Assembly: GCA_020740775.1 (NCBI GenBank)
Contig: JAHEWK010000001.1
Location: 5,580,001-5,644,000, forward strand
Reading direction: 5' to 3'
DNA length: 64,000 nt
Origin: Ilyonectria destructans
Lineage: Eukaryota; Ascomycota; Sordariomycetes; Hypocreales; Nectriaceae
Part shown: positions 10,804 to 22,869 of the stretch, piece by piece
Layout: every line of letters starts with the position of its first letter
Numbering within the stretch: the stretch's first letter is position 1
The notes under the pieces: generated by a model
Database searches by the model: none
Told to the model about the DNA's origin: nothing
What the model saw: the letters and a program-made list of their open reading frames with translations, nothing else
Position numbers and translations under genes: made by a program

Positions 10804-12417
10804 ATGGAGCCAGCCTTCCGTCGTGCGGCTTCCAGCCTTTGTGGGCGTTGTTCCTCGTCAGTTCGGAGGCAATTGGTCACCGGAACCCCAGCGAAGCCTT
10901 TGATCAGATTATCAGCCCACCACCTCCGGAGCTTCCATGGGAGTGTTTCCAAGCAACACAAACGAACGACGCCTGAGGCGAGGGATTTCTCGACATCTGC
11001 AACATCGAAATCCGAGGCCGCTGCCGCTTCGAAAGCTCCCGACGCCCCAGTGCGGCTGAGCGAGGATGACCTGTTCCATCCATTTTCCAAGTCGCCCGTT
11101 CCCGAGTTTCGACGTCGGGCGGCCTTCATGAAACAGCATGCCTACTGTCCTCACCCTGACCACCAACCGACCAAACTCCCAACGGTCGCACAAAAAGCCG
11201 AAGTCGCCGAGACATCAACTGGAGAGCAAGCACCTGCCCATGTCGACTTTGAGTGCCCCGACTGCGGATTGCCGGTGTACTGCTGCGAGGAACACTGGAT
11301 GGATGACTACGAGAAGCACCTAGAAATTTGCGATACTCTTCGACAGATCAACGAGGACGACCATGACCTCCGGTCTGGTCGTGTTTTCCACGAAGCCAAC
11401 CTTCCCGATCTTCAGATGATTGAGGCTGCCATCAACATGACGAACTGGGATACATTCATGTACACGCGAGAGTTTGATGCTGTCAACTCGGATCGGTCGA
11501 TGCGACAAATCACCCGCCTCTTGACTTATCCGGTTACAATTGGCAGCGTTCTCCATGAGTTGAGCCCCTACAGCATCAAGGATGGCGAGCGCCTGACGAT
11601 GGAGGGATTGAAGAGTTTCAGTGGTGAGTACGACAATGTTAATGGCCTTAAATTAGACTAACTCAACATAACAGCTCTGCGATACAACCTGCACCCGGCC
11701 AAGTCCGGCCTGGGTACTGAGGTCAAGCAACTGAAACCCGAGGCTCCCCCAGTCAGACTGTTCATCCTGGGTGCCCGTGCTGAGTCCTCTCTGCCACGAC
11801 CTGCCTGGGTCCAATTGGCGCACATGTTCCCCGAGTCCCGGCTGCACCTCATCTTTGTCGGCCCAGAAAGCATGGCCAACCGAGATGACGAGTTCCCGCT
11901 ACCAGAGCGGACTCCTTCAAACCCCTTCGGAGCCATCGTGGAAGACCGAGTCTGGTACAAGATGAAGATCAGCACGATCGTGGACTATTACCATACGTTG
12001 CACCAGACTGGACACTTCGCGCCGTATGATCCCTACTTTGACTGCTTTGTCCTATTCCACCCCGGACTGGGCCACCCTGCTAGCAGTCACGAGTGGGAGG
12101 AAACCCTCCCTATGCTCCTGGAGACCAAGGTGCCCATTATCAGCACTGGATACACCCAGTTTGACATGGAGCGTGATGTTGAATGGGTCAAGAATAAGTC
12201 AAAGGGCGAGTTCGATATTCTCCTGCAGCCTGGTGAGAACAAGTTCAGGAGTCTCAGATGGGACCTGAACGACCTGGATCCCCAGGACGTCAGTGCCGGC
12301 AACTGGGGCGTGTGGGCGTTCCGAGGCAAGAGGTACAGTCTCAGCAATCACAATTCTTGATAAACGAACGCTAACCACTTTTTACTTAGATATGAGACAA
12401 CCACTAAGGATGTTTGA
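10804..12417 (+). CDS. MSS51: Mitochondrial translation factor Mss51
   Basis: Three exons (10804-11623, 11675-12332, 12390-12417; introns of 51 and 57 nt) encode about 501 residues. The N-terminus is rich in Arg/Ser and lacks acidic residues (MEPAFRRAASSLCGRCSSSV), fitting a mitochondrial presequence. A MYND-like zinc finger follows at about residues 115-180, with CPHPDH, FECPDCGLPVYCCEEHW and HLEIC. The C-terminal half (RPAWVQLAHMFPESRLHLIF, then FHPGLGHP) matches the conserved Mss51 domain. In yeast Mss51 activates COX1 mRNA translation and links it to complex IV assembly; in filamentous fungi this role is inferred. I chose the ATG at 10804, because the frame opens slightly upstream with a GTG that is not a plausible start. 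The last coding exon is only 28 nt. Confidence 0.9.
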
Positions 12418-12916
12418 ATGTGAAAATATAGAGGATAAATAGGGTGAAGGAGGCGCCGTTGTAAGCCATACTGTACAGAAATCCTTGTATTATCTACGGC
12501 CAGTTCTACTGGGCTGGCCTGTCTTGCTTCTGCAACCCAAAAAAATATACATCTCCTGAACTTATGCCTACGGAGTTGTCCACTATTTCCCCTTATCTTT
12601 TTATACTTTTCTTTTAGCACGACTAGAGTGGCATTGTTGCTACGGTTGTAACGCCTCATCGTGGGCGTCAGGCTTTGGAGGCTAATGCACGTGCGGGGAG
12701 CCTGCAGCGCACGGTTCACGCGGGTCAGCCCGCGCGTGTGCAAGGAGCCAGGAGCTTGACACAACGGCATGCGGCTGGTCTGCGGCCCAATATCAACTTC
12801 AACTCCTCCACCATCCGCCTCTCCGGACGCTTCTCCGCAACGTCCTCCGCTACCGACGCCGACCGCCGAAGCCGACGCCGGGCCATGGTCACGTAGCTCC
12901 GTCCGACTCGCCGGTC
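12417..12916. other. Intergenic region before the PXA-domain gene
   Basis: This holds the 3' untranslated region of MSS51 and the promoter and leader of the next co-directional gene. The first part is A+T-richer and the part after about 12660 is strongly GC-rich. No other gene is evident. Confidence 0.5.
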
Positions 12917-15900
12917 ATGACCGCCACAACCGCCGCCGCTGCCGGCCCTCCCACACGAGCGCCGGTCCCGCGCCCCAAGACGGCCTCTCCCGGTCCCGAT
13001 GCGCCACCTGCCGCTGCCCGCCGATCCAACCGCCCTGGCGCAACTGACCCTCTCTCGGACCGAGCCACGTCCCTTCTTATCCGTCGCACGCTATGCCCTC
13101 AACAGCTTGGGGACAAAGGGCGGGATGCGCCGGCTCCCATCGACGAGCTTCTCCCGCCCCTGACGAGTCGGAACGACGTGGACCTCCAACTCTACGCCTT
13201 CCTGGCCATCATCCTGAGGGAGTTTGTACAGAGCTGGTACAGCAAGATTACGACAGACGAGAACTTTGTGGCCGAGATCATCCACATCATTGCGCACTGC
13301 TCGCGAGCATTGGAGCAACGGGTTAGGAAGGTCGACCTAGAGAGCCTACTCCTGGATGAGATACCTGATTTGTTGGACAAGCATATCACCGGTGGGTGCC
13401 ACGCCTGAGAAACCCAAGACACCATCTGACCATTTCAAGCCTACCGGACTGCCCATCGTGCCATAGCGCGGCCGCCGATAGACGCAGATCCCCGAGAGGT
13501 CTATCACGCTCTGTGCCCCCTTCCGCACCTTGCGCCAGTGCCGAGCCCAGATGACCCGCTCACGGTATCCGACCAGCGAGAGAACGAGGCGCTCTATCGT
13601 CAGCTGCTCGTTCAGGGCGTACTAGCGATCCTTCTGCCCACTGAGGACCTTGAGAACCCTTGTCTCACAGCCCTCGTCGAACAGATCTTTTCCGAGCTCA
13701 TCATTGGCAATGTCATAGCCAATAAGGCATCTCAGCCATGGCTTCTATACGAGGGCATTTGCATCACAGCAAGGGTCCTACAGGAGAAGAAGACGAAGAG
13801 TGAATGCACTACTGCGGCTAACACTCAGCCCTCGGACACCAGGTTGGAGGTGAAGGGCGGCCGCCGCTGGTCGATTCGAGGACTTTTCCTCGGGTTGATT
13901 CAGCTCGGCATCCTTCTAGTCGGGTCGATTCGATTCATCACCATGACGCTAGTTATGGCCTCCTCCTTACCTCCTAGAGCCACGCCCTTTGATGAAAAAG
14001 GAGTTGTGACAGATTACGGCAAAGCCAAGGACGACATGTCCCTATCAGGAGGCGGGCCTTTTGCATTTGTCAAGGCACCCGTCCTATCCTTTCGAATCTG
14101 GACGTGTCTGGGCAACTTAGTCGAGATGGGCTCACGAATGCCCTGGCTTGATGGCTTTCTGTCATTATTACAGCTCGGAGCAGTCCACGGACCCGGACGA
14201 ATGGCTGGCCTCGACGGGCCTGTTGACAGGTAAGATATGCAGGTTTCCTCCGTTCTTGCTTCCCTCTATGGTTGCGCATTTGACCCCTCCCATCCACTCG
14301 CATATATCCAGAGTCACTGGACCCTAGCCTGCTCCAGTGAGCTCTCAGAACAGGGCATCTTCAACGGCACCGCTAGCTTTCGGGCCGCCCGCTCTCCATT
14401 GCGGCCCATACCCGTCTCTTTTCGGTCCCGTGTCGGGGATTTTGTCAACACACTGTCGCAGTCGTGCGATGGGCAAGCAGTCTCGGTGTCTCGAGATGGA
14501 GTCGATGGGTCTCCAGGATGTGTGGCCAATGGAAACGCCCAGCTCAGGCTCTGGCTTCCGATTGCTCAACAAGAGGCGCCAACCTACCAGTCACCGTCCA
14601 GCCGGAGGTCGAGTTTACGCGCCCGGGCTGAACCGGGATGCCAGATTCTCGAGACGGGGCCACATGCTCTGCCGCCTGGTTTGCCCTCTGCACTATGGCC
14701 TCGTCTGCAATGGGCCCTACGCATGATGCCTACCCATGATGCAACGTTGAGACCTTGTTTTGGCTTCCGCCTCGTGCCGCGCCACCCGGGAGGCTAGTTT
14801 GATATATCGCCGAAGGCCACTCTGCCGCGGCGTGTCGGAGGCGTGTCAGAGAGGACGGCGGGCTTGCTCACGCCGTCAACGGCATTGCTGCTGTTGGCTG
14901 AGCCAAGCGACAGAAGCAGCATGGCGTTAGGCGTTGGGCGTTGGCCCTTGTGCCTTGTGCTTTGTGGAGCAGAGCGGCAGAGCCCATGCTGGCGTCCACC
15001 GGCCATTGCGCCGCCCGCATGTGTCTGGGTGGTGCCGGTGTGGTGCCTGTGTGAGGCTTCCGGCGTGAGGCTTGCTGCATGGCCTCCTGGACTCGTCTTT
15101 TACTTGGGGGCCGTCTGGCGACATTGGGCGATGCATATTTCGCAATTCCACACCACCATGTCAGCCCACGGCCGCGGCGACGGTCACATCTACGGTCACA
15201 TCGAACGGCCGCATCTACGGCCACATCCACACCCACATCCGCGCCAACGTCCACACCCACGTCCACATCCACATCGGCTGCCGTGTAATCTCGCAGGTCT
15301 GCATCAGACACACGCATCAGACACACATGCATCAGATACACACACATCCGACGTGCCTCTGTAGCCTCTGCTGCACCGCGCTTCCCCGCACCCGACGCCC
15401 TCTGTCTGGCCATCCCTGTCGTCAATTTCTTCGTCTCTTTGTGTCTCATGCCTGCCCGGCGTTGCAGATCTACAATCCTACCTCCCTGGCAGCTGGCCGC
15501 CCATCACCGGTCGCTGATGCCCAATGGACGATTAACAGCCTCATGTTATTCCCTTCGGCAGACCAACTCCATCCATCCTTGTTCTTGGCCCCTTGCTGCA
15601 GTCCTTCCGCTCCCCCACGCCGGCTTAGTCGCAAATCCCCCGTGCTAACCTCTTTGGCAGGCTTCTCTCCCATCACATCCAGTCTCTCCTCTCACCGGCT
15701 CACCTGCCCCCCCTCCTGCGCACCATCCGTGGCGTCCTGTTCCCCAACAACGCCCCTGGCACGTCCACCTTGTTCCCTCCCTCCTCCGATGCCGAGCTGC
15801 AGGCCCTCCGCCGCAGAGCCGCTAATGCTCTTTGGGGGCTGCTGCCGAGCGGGGTGGCCAGACTCTACTTTGGCGGTCGCTTGTGGCGGCCTACAGGTGA

Positions 15901-16081
15901 TGGGGCTGCTACCGAGCACGACGCTGCCGTCGACGAGCTGGAGCACTTGCTCCTGGTCCTCGACGACGAGTACTGCAACAAGCACCTGATGTACAGCGTC
16001 TTGGAGCTAATCCTGGTCAGGCTCATGCCCGAGCTGAGCGAGAAGGGTGTAGTCGAGCTCCAGGACGAGAGACTCGGTTAA
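12917..16081 (+). CDS. PXA-domain membrane-associated protein
   Basis: Three exons (12917-13391, 13440-14229, 15661-16081) give 561 residues. A disordered Pro/Ala/Arg N-terminus precedes a PXA domain spanning about residues 50-240 (SRNDVDLQLYAFLAIILREF, IIHIIAHCSRALEQR, ALVEQIFSELIIGN). A hydrophobic stretch near GLFLGLIQLGILLVGSI could be a membrane segment. The C-terminal part continues LLSHHIQSLLS and FPNNAPGTSTLFPPSSDAEL and ends with LELILVRLMPELSEKGV. PXA proteins are linked to endosomal, vacuolar or ER membranes in fungi; a specific role here is inferred. The second intron (14230-15660) is 1431 nt, far longer than any other here, but has a standard GTAAGA donor and CTAAC...GCAG acceptor, and joining it reproduces the family sequence across the junction. 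Confidence 0.85.
15181..15275. repeat. CCACAT/CCACAC hexanucleotide-like minisatellite
   Basis: Imperfect units of about 6 nt (CCACAT, CCACAC, CCACGT, TCACAT) run through the middle of the PXA intron. In one minus-strand frame they would read as alternating Val and Asp, which is the mark of the period and not of a protein. Confidence 0.8.
15301..15350. repeat. Short GCATCAGACACACA-type tandem repeat
   Basis: About three imperfect copies of a 14-16-nt unit beginning GCATCAGA and continuing with CA dinucleotides, directly downstream of the CCACAT block in the same intron. Confidence 0.7.
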
Positions 16082-17562
16082 TGGTGATGGATGATGGACG
16101 CTGTATGCCCCCGTACGCTTTTTGACGATACCCATAGCTCTATAGTAATGAAGACTTAATTTCACGACATTCACCACGACTCATGGAACAAGGGAGTTTT
16201 TAAGATCAAGGGCATTCCCAAATGCACAAGTGCCGCCCATTCCTATCCTCCAACTATCTCGACTCTGAAGGTCTGTTCCCTTGGGATGTGCGAACCGTCC
16301 AAGCCAGGCAAAATCTCTCAACCCTGCCCAGCCCAGCCCATTTCGCTCCTGGCCACGTCAAAACTCTCGAGGACGCCGAAAATAGGCGATTCCTCTCCGT
16401 CCCCCCTTCCCCCCCTTGGCCCAGTTTCTTCCTGGCACGTCTGTGAAGACGCAAATTCGACCCATTTCCAAAGAACACCTTAAATGTCTCCCCCCTTTCG
16501 CCCTTCCGTCCATGCTCGTTTGCCTTGCAGCAAGTTTCCCTCAAAGTCTTAAGCAAGAAAAATAAAATAAAAACCAGAAACAAGCGCGCGCGCGTGATAA
16601 TTATGCCCTCCTCGAACAGTCATATATCCTTGGTGATAGAAACAAAACATTTAGGGAAGGGAATGAGGGTTAGTAAGAAAAATATAACGTAAAGGAAACT
16701 GATAGTAAAGAGAAGGAAACGAGAAAACGCGGGATGCTAGGGTTGCCCTTGAGAATTGTGGAAGCTGTGGTTGCCGTCGTGGTGTCCTCGTGTTCGCTGG
16801 AGAGTTGTTGAGCCATCGTACATCTCCGCCGTGATCCATCCGTCCGTCCATCCTTTCCATCGTGACCCCAATAATCCCATCTTGTTCCGTCGTATTCATT
16901 CCCTCCATAACCGGCCTTTTACTCCCCCCTCGGTCCTTCTCCAAGCTCCTCCTTCGAGCAAAAACAAGCACAGCAAGTGCAGTTAAATGTGGTGTAATAT
17001 TTCGGGTCGCGTGAGCGGGCGAAAGAGTCTTCCTTGTGGTATCGGGTATAAAAGTGGTATTTTGTGCGGTTCGAAGAAGATAATGATTCGAGTCGAAGTC
17101 GACGAATAAAGCGGTAGAGATAATCGCTCGATCGGTTTCACGTCGCTGAATGGTCTGTCGCCAGTATATGTGTAGAGTAACCGCCACTTCCAAGCGGCCA
17201 TTTTCCTTCCCAATCCTTTCCATACTTATGCTTGCCCTTAAAGGCATGGTGTTGTGATAACTCGTCCCGAGCGCCAAATCCAGCGCTCGGAGGGTAGCAA
17301 TTCAGTTGTCTGCAGCTACTTCCATAAGCAGCTCTTATCGTGTGAAGCACAATGCTTCAAGGGTCACTCTCCTGTGGGCGAACAGCAGCCTTCTGCATAA
17401 GGCATTGCTGATCTAGAGACACTCTGTACTGTGAAGCGGGCAGTTGCATCGATCCATCGGAATGGTATGCTGCCATGGGGTGAAAACCACCGGTAAATCA
17501 AATAACAGAAACGCCAAGAATAAACGCAAGTCAGGAAAGATATATCAGCACACGCAAGCGCG
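16082..17562. other. Intergenic region between convergent PXA and CENP-B-type genes
   Basis: About 1.48 kb lies between two converging stop codons and probably holds both 3' untranslated regions. A minus-strand open frame at 16651-17277 has no domain and is in a likely 3' UTR. A CGCGCGCG run lies near 16587. Confidence 0.5.
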
Positions 17563-19292
17563 TTATGTCGACTCCATCTTTGCCTGCATCACTGACAGCT
17601 CAACGTCGCCCTCGGGGATCCGGGAGAGACCCCCTATCGAGGGCCTCCCAGCCTGATGTTGGTGGATTTGTAACTTCTTGGTCAACTGAACGACAGTCAT
17701 GTATTCGCTCGAGTCGAAAGTGCCTGCGTTCTGGATGTAGCTGAGCAGGGTGGCCGCGGCGCGACGAGCGTCCTCCTGGGATGGAGACACAGGGGAAGTG
17801 TCCAGCGGGGTGGACGAAATACCGCTCGTAGTCACAGGCGTGGTCGAGGAGCGAGTCATGCTCGAATTGCTGCTGCTGCGGCGCAGAGTAGGGGGCGGCG
17901 AGTTGATATTCGTGTCGATGGCAAAGGGGCCTGCCATGTCAAGAGCGGGCGAGTCCAGAGCCGAGGATGGCGCGGTAGACGAGGGCTGATGTCGAGGAGT
18001 CATGGGCTCATTTGAAGCTGCCTGGTTCACGTAGTCAATGTTGAGCGACGGGAAGGTATTACTCCTCTTCTCGCGATGCTGAAAGTCGGGTGGGCCGCGC
18101 AGGTGGTCCATCGGGAAGCCTCCCACGTTGGGATCGGGCGAGAAGGTAAACGGAGCCGTCGGGCTCATGGTTCCGCCGGAGAAGGACGAGTTGCCCGTGT
18201 CCCGAAGATCGCTCGTCAGGGACGTCGTCGACTGGGACTCGGGATGCTTATAGTGGAAATCGAAGCCGAGGCCGTCCGCGTGCGCCTCCTCGTCGCTCCG
18301 GCTCCCCGAGAGTGGTGACAACTGGCCGGTGGGCGATGAAGGCGAGATTCCGTTGGAACCCTTGTCATTCTTGCTCATCAGGGTCGACATTCGGGCGCTA
18401 TCAGGAATGTTCGTCTCAGACGCCCGCCGCATCAGCTTGCCTGCTCCAATGCCGTGCTTCTGTTTAAACTTCTGCAGCCAACTGCTGGTCAAGCTGTTGA
18501 GGAGGCTCTCCTGGTTGCCGCTTGCGTGGGCGAAAAGTCTGGCTTGCTCCATGATTTCCTCATCGGCAACTTCGAAGCCTCGTTGTTGCTGTCTCCTGAC
18601 GTAGTTGCTGAGGGTTCGGTCGAAGTCTGGATGTTTGCCTTTGGCACGCTTGAGAGCGGCATGATCCGGTTCTTGATCGCGCTTGAGGTATTGATCCCTC
18701 TGTCGCAGTACCTTGGAAACCGTGCTGTAATATCAAGTCAGATCCATCCATCCATGATAACCTCTACCACCTTAGGGGCCTACCTTCGCTCCACCCCGAA
18801 GCGTGCACCGATGTCTGCCTGTCTAGTTCCTGGGTTGTCCTCGTGGAACTGGCACATTGCCCGCTTCTGCTCTGTCGTCAAGGTCTTCCTCGACTTCTCA
18901 TGCTGCGCGGGTAATCGCGGAGGGTCCACGGGGGGCGCACTCGAGACGGGAGGAATAGATACGGGGGGAGCCGAATAGCTCCCCGAGGGGGTCGGGTTCG
19001 TCAACTGGCTCGGCCAGGTGGTGTTCAGCATTGGGAGCTGGTGATGGGCCATGGGTGAGGGTTGGATCATCTGGTGAGGTTGTGGTGGCGGAGGAGGCAT
19101 GCGGTTCATTGATTCCGATGGCAGCCCGTGGGGGACGTAAGCACCAAACGAGTTGTACTCTGTTAGCGGGCTTTGGCTGTATGGGCTTTGGCTGTAAGGG
19201 CTCATGCTGGTCCACGTGTCGCTACCATAGCCATTGCTCTGGGCCATGGTTGTGTCGTGACCCATGGTCGACGTCCCATTGACGTTGTGCAT
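17563..19292 (-). CDS. CENP-B-type helix-turn-helix DNA-binding protein
   Basis: Two exons (19292-18784 and 18724-17563, 59-nt intron) give 556 residues. A Pro/Ser/Gln-rich N-terminus precedes a CENP-B/Psq-like helix-turn-helix at about residues 133-185 (LTTEQKRAMCQFHEDNPGTR, then FGVERSTVSKVLRQRDQYL, joined over the intron). A second HTH_CENPB-type region follows at about 205-275 (KHPDFDRTLSNYVRRQQQRG, then LQKFKQKHGIG). The C-terminal half is low-complexity Ser/Thr/Pro with a conserved-looking end at AAATLLSYIQNAG. There is no DDE transposase core, so this is a domesticated DNA-binding protein and probably a transcription regulator. Its targets are unknown. The upstream region is exceptionally long and repeat-rich. 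Confidence 0.85.
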
Positions 19293-20014
19293 CTTTCTGC
19301 GTTCTTGTCCAGCCAGTACTGGATAGTTGAGGAGGATTCCCAGGAATTGGGTATCCGCTCAGCGGCGCCAGGGAGCCTCGACTTCTTTGGCGAGTCAGGA
19401 CAGCAGGGCGAGCGAGACCTGGGCCGGTGGGAGTGATGGGGTCCGAGTCTGGTGACGAGATGGGGGAGATGAGTCTCTTTTCCCCAGCGAGTTAATGTGA
19501 GGGCCGTCACGAACAACACCAACGGACGAGGCGATGCATCGTCTTGCCGAAGTGGGGTTCTAAATGTGCAAAAGGAGGCCGCGGTCCGCGTCCAATTCAC
19601 CGTTGTTGCCGCTGCCGCTGGCGTTTCCGTTTCCGTTTCCGTCGCTGTCGTTGTCGGAGTCGATCAAAGCCAAAGTCCAGGGGCGTTCGTCTGATAAGCG
19701 ACGGGCTGTTGCTCTTGCAGCAACACGCAGGCACTCCCAACGACGGGGCCGTGGGACGTCCGGGTACCAGGCCGTTCCCTTTGTTTCTCAAACCGGCCCT
19801 ATCTGCAAGCCCTTCCTAGCCGGGTTGGGGCCTATTGAGGAGCCCTTCCACGCGAGACCGCCAAGTGAGACACCACGGGAAGCTTCTTTGGTTGCTTTTT
19901 CCTCGTTGCTCTCGTGGGGTGGTTTGCGGAGACAAGAAGAGGTCCGTCCAAAGGCAAACCGCGGCAGAGTACGCGGCAGAGTGAAGAGAAACGGGGGGTG
20001 ACAGGAACGGGGAG

Positions 20015-20040
20015 TGAGGTGAGTGAGTGAGTGAGTGAGC
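20015..20040. repeat. GTGA tetranucleotide microsatellite
   Basis: About five GTGA units run consecutively, then degrade into GCGAGGGAGCGA. A second, shorter GTGA/ATGA run lies at about 23530-23555. Confidence 0.8.
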
Positions 20041-20422
20041 GAGGGAGCGATGAGTCGTTGGTTGAGCGGGTTGATGGGTGCCCATAAAGTCAAGTTGGCA
20101 ACGACGAGTCGACGACGAGACTGGAAGTGTGATCCAGATTCCAGAGGCGACGACGGGGTCAAGTCGGGAGACGAGAGAGTCGGCCGCAGTTCAAACCAAA
20201 GAGCACTCACTGTAGACGTCCCAGCACGAGGCCAGAGGCGTTTGGAGTATATCGACTATTAGGTGTGCGGTGCGAACAGGACATGAGCCATGCACCACAC
20301 TACATATGTACGGACGAGGCCTGGCGACGGATCATGTCCTTGTACATATGTAAGAATGCAGACGCACGAGGAGTACCGGGCCAGGGGGGGTGGTGGCCTC
20401 GCGGCAAGGGGGGGTGTGCTAG

Positions 20423-20469
20423 AGGGTGAGAGAGAGGGTGAGAGAGAGGGTGAGAGAGAGGGTGAGAGA
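20423..20469. repeat. 12-nt tandem repeat GGGTGAGAGAGA, about 4 copies
   Basis: Four nearly exact head-to-tail copies of a 12-nt purine-only unit. There are no spacers, so it is a minisatellite and not a CRISPR array. Confidence 0.9.
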
Positions 20470-20725
20470 AGACCAGACCCAGTCCCAGTGTGAGCGAGCG
20501 AGGAAGAGTGTGTGTGGGCGGTGGGTAGGATTGAATCGAGCAGCCAAGTCTGGGCGTGTGCGTGGAGCGTGGAGCGGATAGTGTCTGTGTGTGTGCATGT
20601 CTGAGAGTCTGTGTGGTTGGGGATTGGGGGAATGAGAATGAAGAAGAACGGGGAACCTGGCTGGCATGGGGTATGACAAGACGACCGATGAACCAGGGCG
20701 TCTTTCTCACGCGCATGCAGCAGCG

Positions 20726-20840
20726 CTCAGCATTCAGCATTGAGTATTGAGCATTCAGCATTCAGTACTTGAAGCCTTGAAGCTTTGAAGCCTTGATGAA
20801 GCATTCAAGCATCCAAGCATCCAAGCATCCAAAGCATTCA
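20726..20840. repeat. AGCATTCAG / AAGCATCC / GAAGCCTT repeat block
   Basis: Three related short units alternate: AGCATTCAG or GAGTATTGA copies, then GAAGCCTTGAAGCTTT, then AAGCATCC repeated three times. The pattern looks like slippage of related 8-10-nt words. Confidence 0.75.
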
Positions 20841-21323
20841 CACGCCCGTTGTTGTGGTTTCTGGTTCCCGGGTCGAATCCATTCTTCCACCACCACCACC
20901 TACCAGACACCGAGCGTCAAGTACTGCACTGTACTATCCCTCCCGGAAGAAGCTAATGGACCTACCTGTCCACCAACTCTCTCTACCCGTCGTGATCCTT
21001 ACCGCGTTGCCACGGCGGGAAAAGCAAAGAAAGCGATTCATCAGCCGTTGGTGGACGCTTCCCCCCTCCCCCCCGGTCTGCGACAATCTGATAGGTGAGT
21101 TGCCCTCCTTCTCCGTCTGTCTCTCTCAAGTCTCAACGAGAAAAAAACTGTCCAAAGCCGCTTTCTGATCGGCGGTGGCATGGGATAGCGGAAAAAAGTA
21201 AGCAATGACAGGACGACATGCCATAAGACAAGCTCAGGTGGGCGCCGCGCCAGTTAGCCCGCTTGTTTTGGACCGAAACGTTCTTCTTTGGTCCTAAAAT
21301 TCTCCCCTTGTTCCTCTCGCTTG

Positions 21324-21353
21324 TTGGGCTTGACGGGCTTGACGGGCTTGACG
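21324..21353. repeat. GGGCTTGAC tandem repeat, about 3 copies
   Basis: Three consecutive copies of GGGCTTGAC within the gene-free region; the edges are degenerate. Confidence 0.75.
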
Positions 21354-22793
21354 GTTCCTCTCTTCCTCGTTCGTCCGTCTTCCCTTCCATCCCAATCTCT
21401 CCTTTCCAATCTGGGCCGACGGACCATCACCGAGCAGGTTAGGATCACTAGGCCATGAGGTTCCTGGATGGATCCGGCCGACCAGATGAGGTCAGAGATG
21501 GGGGCACCCGCGCCGAATCAGCGCCCACCGTGGCCATCAGGCATGAGGCATTTCGATGGCCAACTCTGATGCTCGGCCGGCTGGTGGACCATTCGACCAT
21601 TCGAGGTCAGTGTTAGCTTTTCTCCCCCCACGAGGGAACCACTCGCGGGCTGGCCCTTGGTCCATCTCCATCGTCAAGCGACAGAGAGCGCGCGCGAGAG
21701 AGAGAGAGAGAGACTACTACTACGACGGACCAGGGGGGCGTGCAGCGGGCGTGTGTTGGGTTGAGGGGCTTGCGGCGGAGACCAAGCAGAGACGCGCGGG
21801 CTAAGAGATGGGCCAAAAGCCACCAAGCTCGCGCTCTCAGAGGGTCAATAGAGGGCCAGGAGAGGGTCAGTAGAGGGCCCCTAGGTGCGTTCAACACGCC
21901 CTCGGGGGCCTTCAGGCCATGCGATTCGATGGCTGCAAATGCTGGCGGGCGGGGAGGGCCCTTCTCCCGAGAGCCCACTCGGTGGGCCGGTCACCTGTTA
22001 GCCCAGATCCTCCCCAGATACGAAATGCCGCCCTGCTGCTGGCTAGGTAGGCGGGCCAGGCGGGCTGCTGGCGGGCATGGAATGGCGTGGGATGGGATGG
22101 GACGGGACGGTCAGGACACAGCCTGGGAGCCTGGGAGTCTGGGAGGCCCTGGAGCATTTCGAGCCCGCAGTGGCCAGTGACGGCACCCCGGTGAGATCGA
22201 CTGACGGATCATGGATGAGATACAGGTGACGGGAGGTCCGGCGGCGCATGGCCAGGGTCCTCGTCCGTCGGCCCTGGCCCAACTCGTCTAACTCGTCCAA
22301 GGGCGTCCAGTGCGTCCACAGCGCCAGGGATGTAGCCATGGAGAGCCGGCGAGTTAGAGATTGTCTGAGGGAGGGTGGGAAGGGTAGGGCCTTCGGCCAC
22401 GAGAATGTCATTGTCACTGTCACCGTCACTGCCATTGTTAGCTGCTTAGCCCCAGGCACAAGAGACACAAGAGCCGTCAGCCTCGAGCCTTGTTGGCTGG
22501 CTACCCCTTCTCGGAACCCCGAACGACTAGACGACGGCGCGTGTATCACGGCGCTCGGAGAGCTAGGAGATCAATGCCCTGAGGACGTCCTCCGACCGGA
22601 TGGGGCGATCCGGGAGCTGTGCTTGTCTCATCGGGCGGCCACTCAGCAGCGAGGCTTCGCAGCTGATCGGCCCTGGACGACTTTGCTGGGCAATGCTAGT
22701 AGGCAATGCTAGGTAATTAATGCTGGGTGACGCAGCTCAGCCTCGCCCTCGGTCCGTTGCCCGTTGCCTGTCGTTCTTGTGTGCATGCCGGCC

Positions 22794-22869
22794 TCTGCTC
22801 CGCTCTTGTCTCTGCTCTTGTCTCTGCTCCCGTCTCTGCTCTTGTCTCTGCTCTGCTCTACTCTGCTCC
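22794..22869. repeat. 12-nt tandem repeat TCTCTGCTCTTG, about 5 copies
   Basis: Imperfect head-to-tail copies of a 12-nt pyrimidine-rich unit, shortening to CTCTGCTCTA at the end. On the minus strand it would read as repeated SRDK, again a repeat artefact. Confidence 0.85.

Larger units (their letters stand above)
14230..15660 (+). other. 1.43-kb repeat-bearing intron of the PXA gene
   Basis: Exon 2 ends in GACAG followed by GTAAGA, and exon 3 begins after a CTAAC branch site and TTTGGCAG. The two phases agree and give R-LLSHH. No splice choice inside the intervening 1431 nt gives a known family sequence. The interior holds 6-nt-periodic repeats (15181-15275) and an ACACA-rich block (15301-15350). 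Long open frames here on both strands reflect high GC and repeats. Confidence 0.75.

Noticed and set aside
14237..14797. 186-codon plus-strand open frame inside the PXA intron
   Set aside because: It has no domain, does not extend the family protein, and lies between splice sites that join perfectly without it.
14868..15449. 193-codon minus-strand open frame with alternating Val/Asp
   Set aside because: The Val/Asp alternation is the translation of the CCACAT hexamer repeat and not a protein signal.
16651..17277. 208-codon minus-strand open frame
   Set aside because: No recognisable domain; it sits downstream of the CENP-B-type stop codon, where a 3' untranslated region is expected.
20423..20469. 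Direct repeats that could suggest a CRISPR array
   Set aside because: The 12-nt units are contiguous with no spacers, and this is eukaryotic nuclear DNA.
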